Assembly (NCBI GenBank): GCA_018457335.1
Contig: JAGYHI010000025.1
Span: 1-13,310 of the forward strand
Source of the DNA: Candidatus Altimarinota bacterium
GTDB taxonomy: Bacteria > Patescibacteria > JAEDAM01 > BD1-5 > UBA2023
DNA length: 13,310 nucleotides
Reading direction: 5' to 3'
Shown: piece after piece, positions 13,257-13,310 of the stretch
Position numbering within the stretch: position 1 is the first letter of the stretch
How the letters are laid out: the number at the start of each line of letters is the position of its first letter
Position numbers and translations under genes: made by a program
Notes under the pieces: generated by a model
Told to the model about the DNA's origin: nothing
Databases searched by the model: none
What the model saw: only the letters and a program-made list of their open reading frames with translations

Positions 13257-13310
13257 CTACCTCCCCGTCAACTCCTCAATCTTATCCCAACTATGACTCA
13301 TATTAATAAG
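13257..13310 (-). CDS. C-terminal fragment of an unidentified gene
   Basis: Seventeen codons enter from the right edge on the reverse strand and end in TAG. They read ...NMSHSWDKIEELTGR. The composition looks like a genuine protein end, and the next gene's promoter begins just after it. Too short to identify. Confidence 0.4.
   Translation of the reverse strand, partial: LINMSHSWDKIEELTGR

Overview
This window comes from an AT-rich bacterium that reads UGA as glycine (genetic code 25). That code points to the candidate phyla radiation, specifically Absconditabacteria (SR1) or Gracilibacteria (BD1-5/GN02); I cannot choose between them. The evidence is direct. Serine hydroxymethyltransferase (2372-3607) contains 15 in-frame UGA codons, and most fall where this family has conserved glycines. 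The patatin-like lipase (6244-7074) has UGA inside its oxyanion-hole loop. HIT, PPK2, M15 peptidase and CorA genes also become full length only when UGA is read through. Every complete gene ends in TAA. The partial gene at the right edge ends in TAG.

Layout. From 187 to 3607 lies a forward cluster with short gaps: mltG, a peroxiredoxin lipoprotein, a HIT-family protein and glyA. From 3608 to 4157 is a mostly non-coding stretch holding a 54-residue cysteine-rich peptide gene, a strong promoter followed about 100 nt later by an intrinsic terminator (a candidate small RNA or leader), and a second promoter with a Shine-Dalgarno site. These precede a 536-residue three-helix membrane protein of unknown function (4158-5768). 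A bidirectional terminator separates it from a reverse-strand glutaredoxin. The glutaredoxin is divergent from the patatin gene. The patatin gene converges on, and shares its TTAA stop with, a reverse two-gene unit (8904-9227, then 7071-8891). The second gene of that unit encodes a 606-residue protein with a transglutaminase-like Cys-His-Asp core and a C-terminal half that looks like a beta-barrel.

Divergent from that unit is a PPK2 polyphosphate kinase with a long coiled-coil N-terminus (9456-10622). It converges on a reverse pair: corA followed by an M15 D,D-carboxypeptidase. Upstream of corA are a hairpin, a tRNA-Leu(CAA), a 164-bp element bounded by 24-bp inverted repeats, and a GC-rich island. 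The right end holds a small basic protein gene with its own promoter, strong Shine-Dalgarno and terminator, then the tail of another gene.

Themes. MltG, the M15 peptidase and possibly the transglutaminase-like protein act on the envelope. The peroxiredoxin and glutaredoxin handle oxidative stress. CorA and PPK2 handle magnesium and polyphosphate. The most striking observations are the 606-residue protein, the U found before the AUG at all 14 start codons I assigned, the very uneven UGA use between genes, and the GC-rich island beside the tRNA.
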